Assembly (NCBI RefSeq): GCF_009937955.1
Contig: NZ_AP018439.1
Span: forward strand, 2,356,001 to 2,420,000
Source: Undibacterium sp. KW1
GTDB taxonomy: Bacteria > Pseudomonadota > Gammaproteobacteria > Burkholderiales > Burkholderiaceae_D
DNA length: 64,000 nucleotides
Direction of reading: 5' to 3'
The notes under the pieces: generated by a model
What the model was told of the DNA's origin: nothing
Database searches by the model: none
What the model saw: only the letters and a program-made list of their open reading frames with translations
Shown here: piece after piece, positions 55,612-64,000 of the stretch
Numbering within the stretch: the first letter of the stretch is position 1
Layout of the letters: every line of letters begins with the position of its first letter
Program-made: the position numbers and the translations under genes

Positions 55612-57132
55612 ATGAAGACCAGTATTGCAGATGTTGGCGCTGTTGGCATCGTCGGTGCCGGTGCCATGGGGCGTGGCATCGCCCAGATTGCGGCACAGGC
55701 AGGTTTTACTGTGCTCTTGTTTGATGTGCAGGCAGATGCCGCCAGCAAAGCCAGTCAGTTGATTGCTGAACAATGGCAAAAAATGCTGAGCAAGGAAAAA
55801 CTCAGCGCAGAACAATATCAGCGTGCTGTAGAAAACCTGCAAGTCGTCAATAGCATGCAGGAACTGGCCAAATGCAATCTGGTCGTAGAGGCTATTGTTG
55901 AAAAGCTGGACGTCAAGCGTGCTTTGTTCCAGCAATTGGATGCCATCGTCAGCGACACTTGTATACTGGCGACCAATACTTCGTCTTTGTCAGTGACCGC
56001 TATTGCGGCGGGCACAAAAATACCTGAGCGTGTCGCAGGCCTGCATTTCTTCAATCCTGTGCCCTTGATGAAGGTGGTTGAGGTCATCGATGGTTTGCTG
56101 ACCGATGCTGCGGTCGCAGAGCAGCTAATGGCGTTCTCCACACAAACCGGGCATTTGCCAGTGCGTGCCAAGGATACACCAGGCTTTATCGTCAACCACG
56201 CAGGCCGTGGTTATGGCACGGAAGCCCTGCGGATATTGCAAGAGAATGTCGCCAGCTTTCGCCAGATCGACCAGATCATGCGTGAGGCGGCGGGCTTCAA
56301 GCTGGGCCCGTTTGAATTGCTGGACCTGACCGGGCTGGATGTGTCGCACCCGGTCATGGAAGCGATTTATCATCAGTATTATGAAGAGCCACGCTATCGC
56401 CCCAGTGTCATTACTGCGCAGCGGGTATATGCAGGTGTGCTGGGTCGCAAGACCGGGCGCGGTTTTTATACTTATACTGGCAACCAGAACGTACCAGCGG
56501 TCCCTGAACAATTGCCAGCCTGGGCAGGACCAGTATGGCTCAGCCAGGAAAACGCGGACGCGGTGCCAGCGCTGCTTGCCTTGTTTGAGCGTTGCGGCGT
56601 CATCGTCGAAAATGGAGCTCTGCCATCTGCGGAAGCAATATGCATAGTCAGCCCTTATGGCGAAGATGTCAGTACCTGTGTAGCAAGAATGGGCCTGGAT
56701 GCCCGTCGCACCCTTGGCATAGACGCACTGACTGCTTGCCAGGGGCATCTGAGCCTGATGATGAATCCCGCTACAGATGCAAATCTGGCAGCACAATGCC
56801 AGTCCCTGCTGCAAAAAAGCGGGCAGGGCGTCAGCCTGATACAGGATAGTGCCGGTTTCGTGGTTCAGCGTATTCTGGCGACCATCATCAATATCGCCAG
56901 CGACATAGCTCAGCAGGGTATTTGCAGCCCGCAAGACCTGGACAAGGCAGTGGTATTAGGCCTCGCTTATCCGGCAGGCCCACTGGCTTGGGGCGACAAA
57001 CTCGGCAGTTCGCGTATACTATTGGTTTTGCGGAACTTGTATGTCAGCACTGGCGACCCGCGCTATCGCCCCAGTCCCTGGCTGGTACGCAGGGCGCAGC
57101 TGGGTTTGTCCTTGCTGCATTTGCCACAATAG
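55612..57132 (+). CDS. 3-Hydroxyacyl-CoA dehydrogenase (PaaH/PaaC-like, two C-terminal domains)
   Basis: A 506-residue NAD-dependent dehydrogenase. The N-terminal Rossmann fold begins VGIVGAGAMGRGIAQ (~11-25). VEAIVEKLDVK, NTSSLSVTAIA and HFFNPVPLMKVVEV (catalytic His) follow. The first C-terminal domain has DTPGFIVNHAGRGY, and a second related one has DSAGFVVQRILATIINIA. This duplicated architecture matches PaaH/PaaC-type enzymes of aerobic aromatic-CoA pathways. It is the last gene of the co-linear abm block and provides the oxidative step of beta-oxidation. Confidence 0.92.
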   Translation: MKTSIADVGAVGIVGAGAMGRGIAQIAAQAGFTVLLFDVQADAASKASQLIAEQWQKMLSKEKLSAEQYQRAVENLQVVNSMQELAKCNLVVEAIVEKLDVKRALFQQLDAIVSDTCILATNTSSLSVTAIAAGTKIPERVAGLHFFNPVPLMKVVEVIDGLLTDAAVAEQLMAFSTQTGHLPVRAKDTPGFIVNHAGRGYGTEALRILQENVASFRQIDQIMREAAGFKLGPFELLDLTGLDVSHPVMEAIYHQYYEEPRYRPSVITAQRVYAGVLGRKTGRGFYTYTGNQNVPAVPEQLPAWAGPVWLSQENADAVPALLALFERCGVIVENGALPSAEAICIVSPYGEDVSTCVARMGLDARRTLGIDALTACQGHLSLMMNPATDANLAAQCQSLLQKSGQGVSLIQDSAGFVVQRILATIINIASDIAQQGICSPQDLDKAVVLGLAYPAGPLAWGDKLGSSRILLVLRNLYVSTGDPRYRPSPWLVRRAQLGLSLLHLPQ

Positions 57133-57166
57133 TGGACTGTAACAGGATAAGGCTGCATGAAAGCAG

Positions 57167-57200
57167 ACATGTCACTTCTTAATGTAGAAAAGTGACATGT
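57167..57200. repeat. 11-bp inverted repeat upstream of gcdH
   Basis: ACATGTCACTT (57167-57177) and AAGTGACATGT (57190-57200) are perfect inverted copies separated by 12 bases. No T run follows on either strand, so a terminator is unlikely. It lies 43 bases before the gcdH start, a position for an operator or mRNA structure. Confidence 0.7.
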
Positions 57201-57242
57201 AAATAAATATATAACGGTACATATTCAAATCAGGAGAAACAG

Positions 57243-58418
57243 ATGGCCAAGGCTGTATTTAGTTGGGAAGATCCCTTGTTATTGTCCTCGCAACTCAGCG
57301 ATGAAGAGCGCATGGTGCAGGATGCAGCGCGTGTTTATTGCGAAGAAAAACTGACGCCGCGCGTACTGGAAGCTTTCCGTCATGAAAAAACAGATCCAGC
57401 CATTTTCCGTGAGATGGGTGAGCTTGGTTTGCTGGGTTCCATGATCCCTACGCAATACGGCGGTGCTGGTTTGAACTATGTCTGCTATGGCCTGGTGGCG
57501 CGTGAAGTGGAGCGTGTTGATTCTGGTTACCGTTCCATGATGAGCGTACAAAGCTCGCTGGTCATGGTGCCTATCAATGAATTTGGTAGCGAAGCACAAA
57601 AACAAAAATACCTGCCCAAGCTGGCAACGGGTGAATGGATAGGCTGCTTTGGCCTGACCGAGCCTAATCACGGCTCTGACCCAGGCAGCATGGTGACTCG
57701 TGCCAAGACTGTGCCGGGTGGTTATTCCCTCAGTGGTGCGAAGATGTGGATCACCAATAGCCCTATCGCTGATGTCTTTGTGGTTTGGGCAAAAACGGAT
57801 GATGGCCGTATCCGTGGCTTTATCCTGGAAAAAGGCTGGAAAGGCCTGACAGCGCCAGCCATTCATGGCAAGGTCGGCTTGCGTGCTTCCATCACTGGCG
57901 AAATCGTCATGGATGAAGTATTTGTGCCAGAAGAAAACCTGATGCCGAATGTAGAAGGCCTCAAAGGCCCGTTCACTTGCCTGAATTCAGCCCGTTATGG
58001 TATCGCCTGGGGTGCTTTGGGTGCGGCAGAATTCTGCTGGCATACAGCACGCCAATACACCATGGACCGCCTGCAATTTGGCCGCCCACTGGCAGCAAAT
58101 CAGCTGGTACAGAAAAAACTGGCAGACATGCAAACAGAAATCACACTCGCACTGCAAGGTTGTTTGCGTCTGGGTCGTATGAAGGATGAAGGTACGGCAG
58201 CCGTTGAAATCACGTCCATCATGAAGCGTAATTCTTGCGGCAAGTCCCTGGATATCGCCCGCACTGCGCGCGATATGCTGGGTGGTAATGGTATTTCCGA
58301 TGAGTTTGGTATTGCCCGTCATCTGGTGAACCTGGAAGTCGTCAACACCTATGAAGGTACGCACGATATCCACGCACTGATATTGGGCCGTGCGCAGACT
58401 GGAATCGCTGCTTTCTAA
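57243..58418 (+). CDS. gcdH: Glutaryl-CoA dehydrogenase
   Basis: Oxidises and decarboxylates glutaryl-CoA to crotonyl-CoA. 391 residues from ATG with AGGAG upstream. Distinguishing features from other acyl-CoA dehydrogenases are [54 protein letters not shown] and [18 protein letters not shown] with the catalytic Glu at ~371. Located directly after the aromatic-CoA operon, it supplies the exit from the C7 dicarboxylic intermediates to central metabolism. It has its own leader with an inverted repeat and is followed by a terminator. Confidence 0.95.
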   Translation: MAKAVFSWEDPLLLSSQLSDEERMVQDAARVYCEEKLTPRVLEAFRHEKTDPAIFREMGELGLLGSMIPTQYGGAGLNYVCYGLVAREVERVDSGYRSMMSVQSSLVMVPINEFGSEAQKQKYLPKLATGEWIGCFGLTEPNHGSDPGSMVTRAKTVPGGYSLSGAKMWITNSPIADVFVVWAKTDDGRIRGFILEKGWKGLTAPAIHGKVGLRASITGEIVMDEVFVPEENLMPNVEGLKGPFTCLNSARYGIAWGALGAAEFCWHTARQYTMDRLQFGRPLAANQLVQKKLADMQTEITLALQGCLRLGRMKDEGTAAVEITSIMKRNSCGKSLDIARTARDMLGGNGISDEFGIARHLVNLEVVNTYEGTHDIHALILGRAQTGIAAF

Positions 58419-58452
58419 AATAGCGGCACTCCAAGCTGTTTGCAAAACCATA

Positions 58453-58490
58453 AAAGCCGCTTTGCCTTTAAGGCAGGCGGCTTTGATTTT
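58453..58490 (+). terminator. Rho-independent terminator of gcdH
   Basis: AAAGCCGC pairs with GCGGCTTT, with an inner GCC/GGC extension and TTTAA apex; GATTTT follows. It lies 34 bases after the stop. Confidence 0.85.
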
Positions 58491-58688
58491 ATGGCATGGC
58501 TCATTTGCCTGCCTGATTTTTTTACCGCAATTTCTCCCGCCTATTCTTCGACTTTCTATAAAATTTGCGCGATCGCAAGGTGTGTTCAATTTTTTCCATT
58601 GATGATTGCCAAAAAGCGATAAAGCAGGATTCAGATCCTACAGATGCTGTCGCGTGTTCGTCTTGATAAGATTTTTGGTGAAAATACA

Positions 58689-59477
58689 ATGAAATTTCCA
58701 GTGACTCAACGCTTCTGGACCTGGTTTACCCGTCCTTTGTTATTGATGGGGTTGCTGTTGACCATCCCGGCATTTTATCTGTTGCTGGGTGGTACTACTG
58801 ACATCACCGAGCTGGCCGGGCGCAGCCTGTATGCGGCCTCAGCTTTGTTGATGCTGGTCGATACTGGTCTGCAATGGCAAAAGAACAGGAGTCAAAAAAG
58901 ACGTAGTGGCAAGCTGGCACTGGATGGCGTGATTATCGCAGGTTGCCTGCTGAGCATCGTCTTTACCGGCGAGGCTTGGGGTACGCTGGAATGGCTGCTG
59001 CGCCTGGCGCTGGTAGCCGTCATTCTGCTGCGTCTTGCCACCCTGGTTTTGCAGCATATGAAACCCAGTCATCTGGTGCAAATGATAGTGCTGGCCTTGT
59101 TGATGCTAAGTTCCGCAGGTGCCGGGTTTTACTGGCTGGAACCCAATGTGCATAGCTATGCAAATGGTGTCTGGCTGGCTTTTACGACGATAGCTACCGT
59201 GGGTTATGGAGATATTGTTCCATCTACACCCGCGTCCAAGATATTTGCCGTCTTCATCGTTTTGCTTGGTTATGCCATGTTTTCCATCGTAACGGCCAAT
59301 ATCGCCGCCTTGTTTGTGGAGGAAGAAGAAGCGAATCTGGAAAAGCAACTGCATGCTGATATACGCCACTTGAGCAGGGAAGTGGCTGCACTCAGGGAAG
59401 AGTTGCGCAGCCGGGATCGTCTTTTCCTGGAGAAGGAAAAGGCTAGGGAATTGAAACAGGCTGCGCAAACTGAGTAA
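58689..59477 (+). CDS. Potassium channel protein (2-6 TM voltage-gated-like)
   Basis: A 262-residue inner-membrane channel. The ATG at 58689 with GGTGA upstream is preferred to an earlier in-frame TTG/ATG-like start. About five or six hydrophobic segments (S1-S6-like) are visible. The pore helix and selectivity filter read FTTIATVGYGDIVP (TVGYGD at ~170), followed by the inner helix FIVLLGYAMFSIVTANIAALF. The C-terminus is a charged coiled coil (~215-262, EEEEANLEKQL to EKARELKQ) that probably drives tetramerisation. K+ selectivity follows from the filter; gating is unknown. Confidence 0.9.
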   Translation: MKFPVTQRFWTWFTRPLLLMGLLLTIPAFYLLLGGTTDITELAGRSLYAASALLMLVDTGLQWQKNRSQKRRSGKLALDGVIIAGCLLSIVFTGEAWGTLEWLLRLALVAVILLRLATLVLQHMKPSHLVQMIVLALLMLSSAGAGFYWLEPNVHSYANGVWLAFTTIATVGYGDIVPSTPASKIFAVFIVLLGYAMFSIVTANIAALFVEEEEANLEKQLHADIRHLSREVAALREELRSRDRLFLEKEKARELKQAAQTE

Positions 59478-59495
59478 TGTCCGGCAGCCTGCAGG

Positions 59496-61151
59496 TTAAT
59501 TGATTTTTTGGTAAGTGAATGAGCGGGCGATGATACGGTCCAGCAAAGCGCTCTTCACCTGTCCATGCAAGCTTCCATATACACGACCACATTCAGCATC
59601 TGCACGGCTTTGTATAAAGGCGAGAGCGATATCTTCTTCGGCATATTCTGCCATCAGAAAAGCCTGTGCCGTCAGTACCAGTTTCTGGGTAATACGGCGG
59701 GCGTTCATTTCTCTGAATTCTACGAGTGCCAAGTCTGTTTGTAGTTCCACCACCATTTGCCTGACTCGCTCAGATGTTGAATTGCTCCATAATTGCAGAA
59801 GCAATTGCAAGCCTTCCGGGTCTCTTTCTAACGCACGCAGTACATCCAGGCACATGACATTACCTGAGCCTTCCCAGATAGAGTTGACTGGCGCTTCACG
59901 ATATAACCTCGCCATGGGGCCAGTCTCGACATAGCCATTGCCACCCCAGACCTCCATGCATTCACCGGTAAATTCCAATGCACGCTTGCAAATCCAGAAT
60001 TTCGCGGCAGGCGTCATGATGCGTTTCCAGGCGCGTTGCAAGGCGTCATCTGGTGCATCCAGGGCAGCAGCCAGGTGCAGCATGAGGCGGGTTGCTGCTT
60101 CACTTTCCAGCGCCAGGTCAGCCAGTACATTACGCATCAAAGGCTGATCTGCCAGCTTCTTGCCAAAAGCCGTGCGATGGCGTGCATGATGAATGGCCTG
60201 CACCAGTGCCTGCCGCATCAGGCCTGCGCTGCCGATGACGCAATCAAGCCGGGTCAGGTTGGCCATTTCTATGATGGTTGGTATACCTCTGCCTTCATTG
60301 CCTACCATGACACCAAAGGCATCCTGGAATTCGACTTCGCTGCTGGAGTTGGATTTGTTGCCCAGCTTGTCTTTCAGCCTTTGTACCAGGATAGAATTCT
60401 TGCTGCCATCAGGATGCCAGCGCGGCACGAAAAAGCAGGACAAGCCATTCTCAGTTTTGGCCAGCACCAGGTGGGCATCGCACATGGGCGCAGAAAAAAA
60501 CCATTTGTGACCTGTCAATGCATAGGCCTGGCCTCGTCCTTCAGCACCCAGCGCCACAGCAGTGGTGCTATTGGTGCGTACATCCGAGCCGCCCTGTTTT
60601 TCTGTCATGCCCATGCCGATCAGGATGGATTTTTTCTGGGCTATAGGCAAGTCACGCGGGTCATGTTCCAGCGAGTACAGTTTGTCTTTGAGTTCAGCGA
60701 ACAGCACAGCTTCGTTTTGCAGCACGGGGATGGAGGCAAAAGTCATGGTGCTGGGGCATAAGGAGCCAGACTCTACTTGTGACTGCATGAAATAGCCGGC
60801 AGCGCGCGCAACATGTGCACCCATGCGCGGCTGACTCCAGGGGCTGGCATGCAGACCTTGCTTGCGCAATATTACCAATAACTGATGCCAGCTTGGGTGA
60901 AAATCTACCCTGTCTATGCGCTTGCCCTGTCTGTCATGGGTATGCAGCTCGGGCAAATGCGTATTGGCCAGCGCAGCAGCTTCCAGCACAGCGCTGCTGC
61001 CCAGTTCCTGCCCGGATTCTGCCAGCGTGTTTTGATACCAGTCAGCCTGATACTGCGCCAGGCTGGTCATTAGAACGGCATCACTAGTGAAAATATTGTA
61101 ATCTTGCAGGTCTGCGACCTGATTGCTTATTTCATGGGTTTGCCACTGCAT
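59496..61151 (-). CDS. aidB: AidB-like acyl-CoA dehydrogenase (adaptive alkylation response)
   Basis: A 551-residue flavoprotein of the AidB branch, longer than ordinary acyl-CoA dehydrogenases because of the AidB-type N-terminal domain and C-terminal helical tail. Characteristic are the N-terminal DRVDFHPSWHQLL, GMGMTEKQGGSDVR, GHKWFFSAPMCDAHLVLAK, CFFVPRWHPDGS, GGNGYVETGPMARLYREAPVNSIWEGSGNV. E. coli AidB binds DNA and is thought to protect against alkylation damage; enzyme activity there is weak. It is divergent from a TetR regulator (127 bases apart), a likely regulator. Convergent with the K+ channel gene. Confidence 0.9.
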   Translation of the reverse strand: MQWQTHEISNQVADLQDYNIFTSDAVLMTSLAQYQADWYQNTLAESGQELGSSAVLEAAALANTHLPELHTHDRQGKRIDRVDFHPSWHQLLVILRKQGLHASPWSQPRMGAHVARAAGYFMQSQVESGSLCPSTMTFASIPVLQNEAVLFAELKDKLYSLEHDPRDLPIAQKKSILIGMGMTEKQGGSDVRTNSTTAVALGAEGRGQAYALTGHKWFFSAPMCDAHLVLAKTENGLSCFFVPRWHPDGSKNSILVQRLKDKLGNKSNSSSEVEFQDAFGVMVGNEGRGIPTIIEMANLTRLDCVIGSAGLMRQALVQAIHHARHRTAFGKKLADQPLMRNVLADLALESEAATRLMLHLAAALDAPDDALQRAWKRIMTPAAKFWICKRALEFTGECMEVWGGNGYVETGPMARLYREAPVNSIWEGSGNVMCLDVLRALERDPEGLQLLLQLWSNSTSERVRQMVVELQTDLALVEFREMNARRITQKLVLTAQAFLMAEYAEEDIALAFIQSRADAECGRVYGSLHGQVKSALLDRIIARSFTYQKIN

Positions 61152-61278
61152 CGGTGCCTCATTGATATGGGTAAGCTAAATAAGTAAGCCAGATGAATAG
61201 TGTAGTCTGATGAAGTAATCAAGATGTTCGCCTTTTAGCATTCCCCCAAGTACCTGAACTTATAAAACAAGAAACACC

Positions 61279-61917
61279 ATGAGCGAGACTGCCAGCCCTT
61301 TGAAACTACGCCGCAAGCCAGTGCAGCAACGCTCAAAAATGACACAATTGGCAATCCTCGATGCCTTTGTTCGGCTTTTGGTCGAAAAAAGCTATGCCGA
61401 TCTGACCATGCGCGATATCGCTTTGGTTGCTGGCGTAGGTCTGGGTACCTTGTATGAATACTTCCCTGGCAAGAAATCGATAGCGGCGCACTGCATCCAT
61501 GAACGCATGAAGAATATAGGCGCGCAGATGCGCAACTGGGTAGAGTTGCAACACGGTCAGCCCTTGCAAGACATCGTCACGGATCTGCTGGAGCGCATCA
61601 TACTCTTGCATGCCGACAAGACCGAGGAGTGGTCAGCCCTGATTTTCCTGGAGCGGCAAATTTCCAATATGGAAGCCTATAGCGCTTTGTATGGGCAGGT
61701 TGTTGATATCTGGGAATCTGCTTTTGCGGCAAGCTCAGACCGTGCGCTGTATCCCGATACCAGCCCGGCGATCGTCCATGCGGCTGTCTACGGTGTCCTG
61801 TATCAGACCCTGATGTTGTCCCCACAAAGCCTGCAAGAGCCTGAATTTCTTGCCCAGATGAAAAACTTGGTGTTGGGATATCTGCAAATCACTGATCAGA
61901 GTGCCCGAATAAGGTAA
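61279..61917 (+). CDS. TetR/AcrR-family transcriptional regulator
   Basis: A 212-residue regulator. The N-terminal helix-turn-helix is typical: ILDAFVRLLVEKSYADLTMRDIALVAGVGLGTLYEYFPGKKSIAAHCIHE. The C-terminal ligand-binding region is helical, with LERQISNMEAYSALY in the middle. It is divergent from aidB across 127 bases and 9 bases upstream of dnaX, so it could also affect transcription entering dnaX. Ligand unknown. Confidence 0.92.
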   Translation: MSETASPLKLRRKPVQQRSKMTQLAILDAFVRLLVEKSYADLTMRDIALVAGVGLGTLYEYFPGKKSIAAHCIHERMKNIGAQMRNWVELQHGQPLQDIVTDLLERIILLHADKTEEWSALIFLERQISNMEAYSALYGQVVDIWESAFAASSDRALYPDTSPAIVHAAVYGVLYQTLMLSPQSLQEPEFLAQMKNLVLGYLQITDQSARIR

Positions 61918-61926
61918 AATCGCGGG

Positions 61927-64000
61927 ATGTCCTATCAAGTCCTCGCCCGAAAATATCGCCCCAAGAGTTTTGAAACTCTGGTGGGGCAAGAGCACGTGGT
62001 CCGTGCCTTATCGCATGCGCTAGAGCAGCAGCGGCTGCATCACGCCTATTTGTTTACCGGTACCCGTGGTGTCGGCAAGACGACGCTGTCACGTATCCTC
62101 GCCAAATCCTTTAACTGTGAGACCGGCATTACTGCCCATCCTTGCGGTGTTTGCGAAGCCTGTACGGCAATTGATGCCGGGCGCTTTGTTGACTATATAG
62201 AAATGGATGCCGCCTCTAACCGTGGTGTCGATGAAATGGCCTCGCTGCTCGAACAGGCGATTTATGCACCGTCCAATGCACGCTTTAAAGTCTATATGAT
62301 AGACGAGGTGCACATGCTGACCAACCACGCTTTCAACGCCATGTTGAAAACGCTGGAAGAGCCGCCTGAGCACGTCAAATTCATTCTGGCAACGACAGAC
62401 CCGCAGAAAATCCCTGTCACGGTCTTGTCACGTTGCCTGCAATTCAATCTCAAACAAATGCCGCCTGGCCACATCGTTGGCCATCTGGAAAACATTCTGG
62501 GACAAGAGCAAATCGAATTTGAATTGCCTGCCTTGCGTTTGCTGGCGCAGGGTGCCCATGGTTCCATGCGTGATGCCTTGTCGCTGACTGATCAGGCAAT
62601 TGCCTATGCTGCCGGTAAAGTCAGCCTTGATGCCGTGCAAGGCATGCTGGGTGCGCTGGACCAGTCTTATCTGATACGTCTTCTGGATGCTTTGCTGGCC
62701 CAGGATGGCAAGGCCTTGCTGGATGTTGCCGACGAAATGGCAGCGCGCAGCCTGTCGTATAAAGCTGCCCTGCAAGACCTGGGTAGTTTGTTGCACCAGA
62801 TCGCCGTGGCGCAAATGGTGCCTGCGGCAGTGGCAGAAGATATTCCCGAGCGTGAGCAGGTTTTGCGTCTGGCACAAAGCTTTGCCAAAGAAGAAGTACA
62901 GCTGTTTTATCAAATTGCAGTACATGGCCGTAACGAGCTGGCACTGGCTCCTGATGAATATGCAGGCTTCAGCATGACGCTGTTGCGCATGCTGGCGTTC
63001 AAACCTGTCAGTGGTGAGCAATGGGCGCAGCCGCCCGCCGGTACACCACCGGCTGGTGGGCGTCCGGCTTTGCCAGTGAATCATGTTAACAATCAGGCTC
63101 CCTCGCAAAGCGCTGGTCGTCCCGGTTCTGCTCCTGCTCCCGGTCCTGCAGTCGTAAATGTCAGTGGCTCCGCACCGCTCGCAAGCGCAGTACAGGCAGT
63201 TGCGCCTGCCAGAGTTGCTGCAGAAGTAGCGAAACCGGTAGTACAGGAAAAAATAGATGCGCCCGCACCAGCACCAGTGCCAGCTAATGGTGCCCGGGTA
63301 AGCCCTGTCATGGCGGCCCTGGCTGCTGCGCGTGCAGGTGCCAAGGGCGGTACGCCAGCCCGCTCTGCTCAGTTTGAAGCTGCGCCAGCACCACAAGTCA
63401 AGGCTGTGATTGCGCCCGTGGCCCTGGTCGCTCCGGTTACTCCGGCTGCCACGCCAACTGTCAAAGTCGCACCGCCGTCCGCACAGCCATTAGTCAAGCC
63501 TTCCCAGCCAGTGTCTGCGCCCGCGCCTTTGATTGCCGAGCAGGATATGCAATCCATGGGTATGGATGATATGCCGCCACCCTGGGATGAAGAAATGTTC
63601 TTCGATGCAGAGCCTGCAAAACTGGCGATGCAACCACGATTGATTGCTCCTGCTTCTGCCCCTATTGTGCAGCAGGAGCAAGCCGCGCAAGTTGAAGTGG
63701 CCGTGCTAGCTGATGCTGCTGCATTTGCTGCATCTGTTGACCAGGAACCGCAAGCCGCCGCTGCAGAAGCGGTCAAGCCTAGGGAATCGATCACCCTGAT
63801 TGCTGATCGCCTGATCGCGAATGCGCCAGTCCCTGAGTTGAACTGGGATGGTCATTGGCCTACGCTGGCTGCCAGTTTGCCAGTGCGTGGTGTAGCGCAG
63901 CAAATGACACAGCAAAGTGAGCTGGTCAGTTGCAAGCAGGATGGTAATGCTCATGTGTTCCGCCTGCGCCTGCCTTTGGCGACTCTCCTGTCTTCGGGCA
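61927..64000 (+). CDS. dnaX: DNA polymerase III subunits gamma/tau (3' end outside the window)
   Basis: The clamp-loader ATPase of the replisome. The frame is open from the ATG at 61927 to the window edge (691 codons). Residues 1-~365 are the AAA+ clamp-loader core: RKYRPKSFETLVGQ at the start, Walker A GTRGVGKTT at 45-53, zinc-binding Cys 64/73/76/79, DEVHML at ~126, and SRC (Arg finger) in PVTVLSRCLQF. An Ala/Pro-rich linker (~360-640) follows, with an acidic DDMPPPWDEEMFF stretch, then the beginning of the tau-specific C-terminal domain. No A-AAA-AAG slippery site is seen in the visible part. It starts 9 bases after the TetR stop. Confidence 0.97.
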   Translation, partial: MSYQVLARKYRPKSFETLVGQEHVVRALSHALEQQRLHHAYLFTGTRGVGKTTLSRILAKSFNCETGITAHPCGVCEACTAIDAGRFVDYIEMDAASNRGVDEMASLLEQAIYAPSNARFKVYMIDEVHMLTNHAFNAMLKTLEEPPEHVKFILATTDPQKIPVTVLSRCLQFNLKQMPPGHIVGHLENILGQEQIEFELPALRLLAQGAHGSMRDALSLTDQAIAYAAGKVSLDAVQGMLGALDQSYLIRLLDALLAQDGKALLDVADEMAARSLSYKAALQDLGSLLHQIAVAQMVPAAVAEDIPEREQVLRLAQSFAKEEVQLFYQIAVHGRNELALAPDEYAGFSMTLLRMLAFKPVSGEQWAQPPAGTPPAGGRPALPVNHVNNQAPSQSAGRPGSAPAPGPAVVNVSGSAPLASAVQAVAPARVAAEVAKPVVQEKIDAPAPAPVPANGARVSPVMAALAAARAGAKGGTPARSAQFEAAPAPQVKAVIAPVALVAPVTPAATPTVKVAPPSAQPLVKPSQPVSAPAPLIAEQDMQSMGMDDMPPPWDEEMFFDAEPAKLAMQPRLIAPASAPIVQQEQAAQVEVAVLADAAAFAASVDQEPQAAAAEAVKPRESITLIADRLIANAPVPELNWDGHWPTLAASLPVRGVAQQMTQQSELVSCKQDGNAHVFRLRLPLATLLSSG

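Noticed and set aside
57167..57200. Inverted repeat as a rho-independent terminator
   Set aside because: No T run follows the stem on either strand.
62428..63396. Long minus-strand ORF opposite dnaX
   Set aside because: Shadow of dnaX, which reads through to the window edge with clear clamp-loader motifs.

Overview
This window reads as chromosomal DNA of a Gram-negative betaproteobacterium. The evidence is an LpxR-type outer-membrane lipid A deacylase, a TonB siderophore receptor, a Wzm/Wzt polysaccharide exporter, ComEC, the pyrG-eno-ftsB neighbourhood, and an aerobic CoA-thioester anthranilate cluster of the kind described in Azoarcus evansii. Moderate base composition and gene order would suit Burkholderiales/Oxalobacteraceae (Undibacterium-like), but that placement is inference. 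I saw no tRNA, rRNA, CRISPR array or insertion sequence.

Layout. 1-2571: AT-richer block of small unrecognised ORFs, one of them frameshifted. 2976-11143: surface polysaccharide block with Wzm/Wzt exporter, a methyltransferase-coiled coil-glycosyltransferase fusion, frameshifted wecB, a second glycosyltransferase, and an acyltransferase on the opposite strand. 11320-14329: iron uptake (piuC and a TonB receptor) behind a Fur-box candidate. 14686-19908: glycine-zipper lipoprotein, molybdopterin genes moeA-moaD-moaE with crcB, a PhyH-type dioxygenase, and proline iminopeptidase. 20622-23225: clpB with a textbook sigma-32 promoter. 23321-33867: AraC/MFS pair, RraA, a DUF1460-like protein, an XRE regulator, a CREST-type membrane protein, then tatD-comEC-hydrolase-lpxR. 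33979-37783: pyrG, eno, and ftsB with a one-base frameshift. 38030-42291: large lipoprotein, beta-barrel and helical protein of unknown role.

The metabolic centrepiece is 42420-58418. A branched-chain-type ABC transporter (livHMGF, minus strand) diverges from a plus-strand operon: CoA ligase, periplasmic binding protein, fused monooxygenase/Old-Yellow-Enzyme reductase (ACMR), SDR, MarR regulator, crotonase, acyl-CoA dehydrogenase, thioesterase, RidA and 3-hydroxyacyl-CoA dehydrogenase, followed by glutaryl-CoA dehydrogenase. Together these predict uptake of 2-aminobenzoate, CoA activation, oxygenation plus ring reduction, beta-oxidation-like ring opening, and exit through glutaryl-CoA to crotonyl-CoA. 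Two TTTAGG/CCTAAA palindromes in the divergent promoter are the likely MarR operators.

The window ends with a K+ channel, aidB divergent from a TetR regulator, and the 5' part of dnaX, which runs off the edge. Three genes (an unknown at 497, wecB, ftsB) each need exactly one extra base in or near a short homopolymer to restore frame. Because ftsB is normally essential, consensus sequencing error is the simplest explanation for at least that one.
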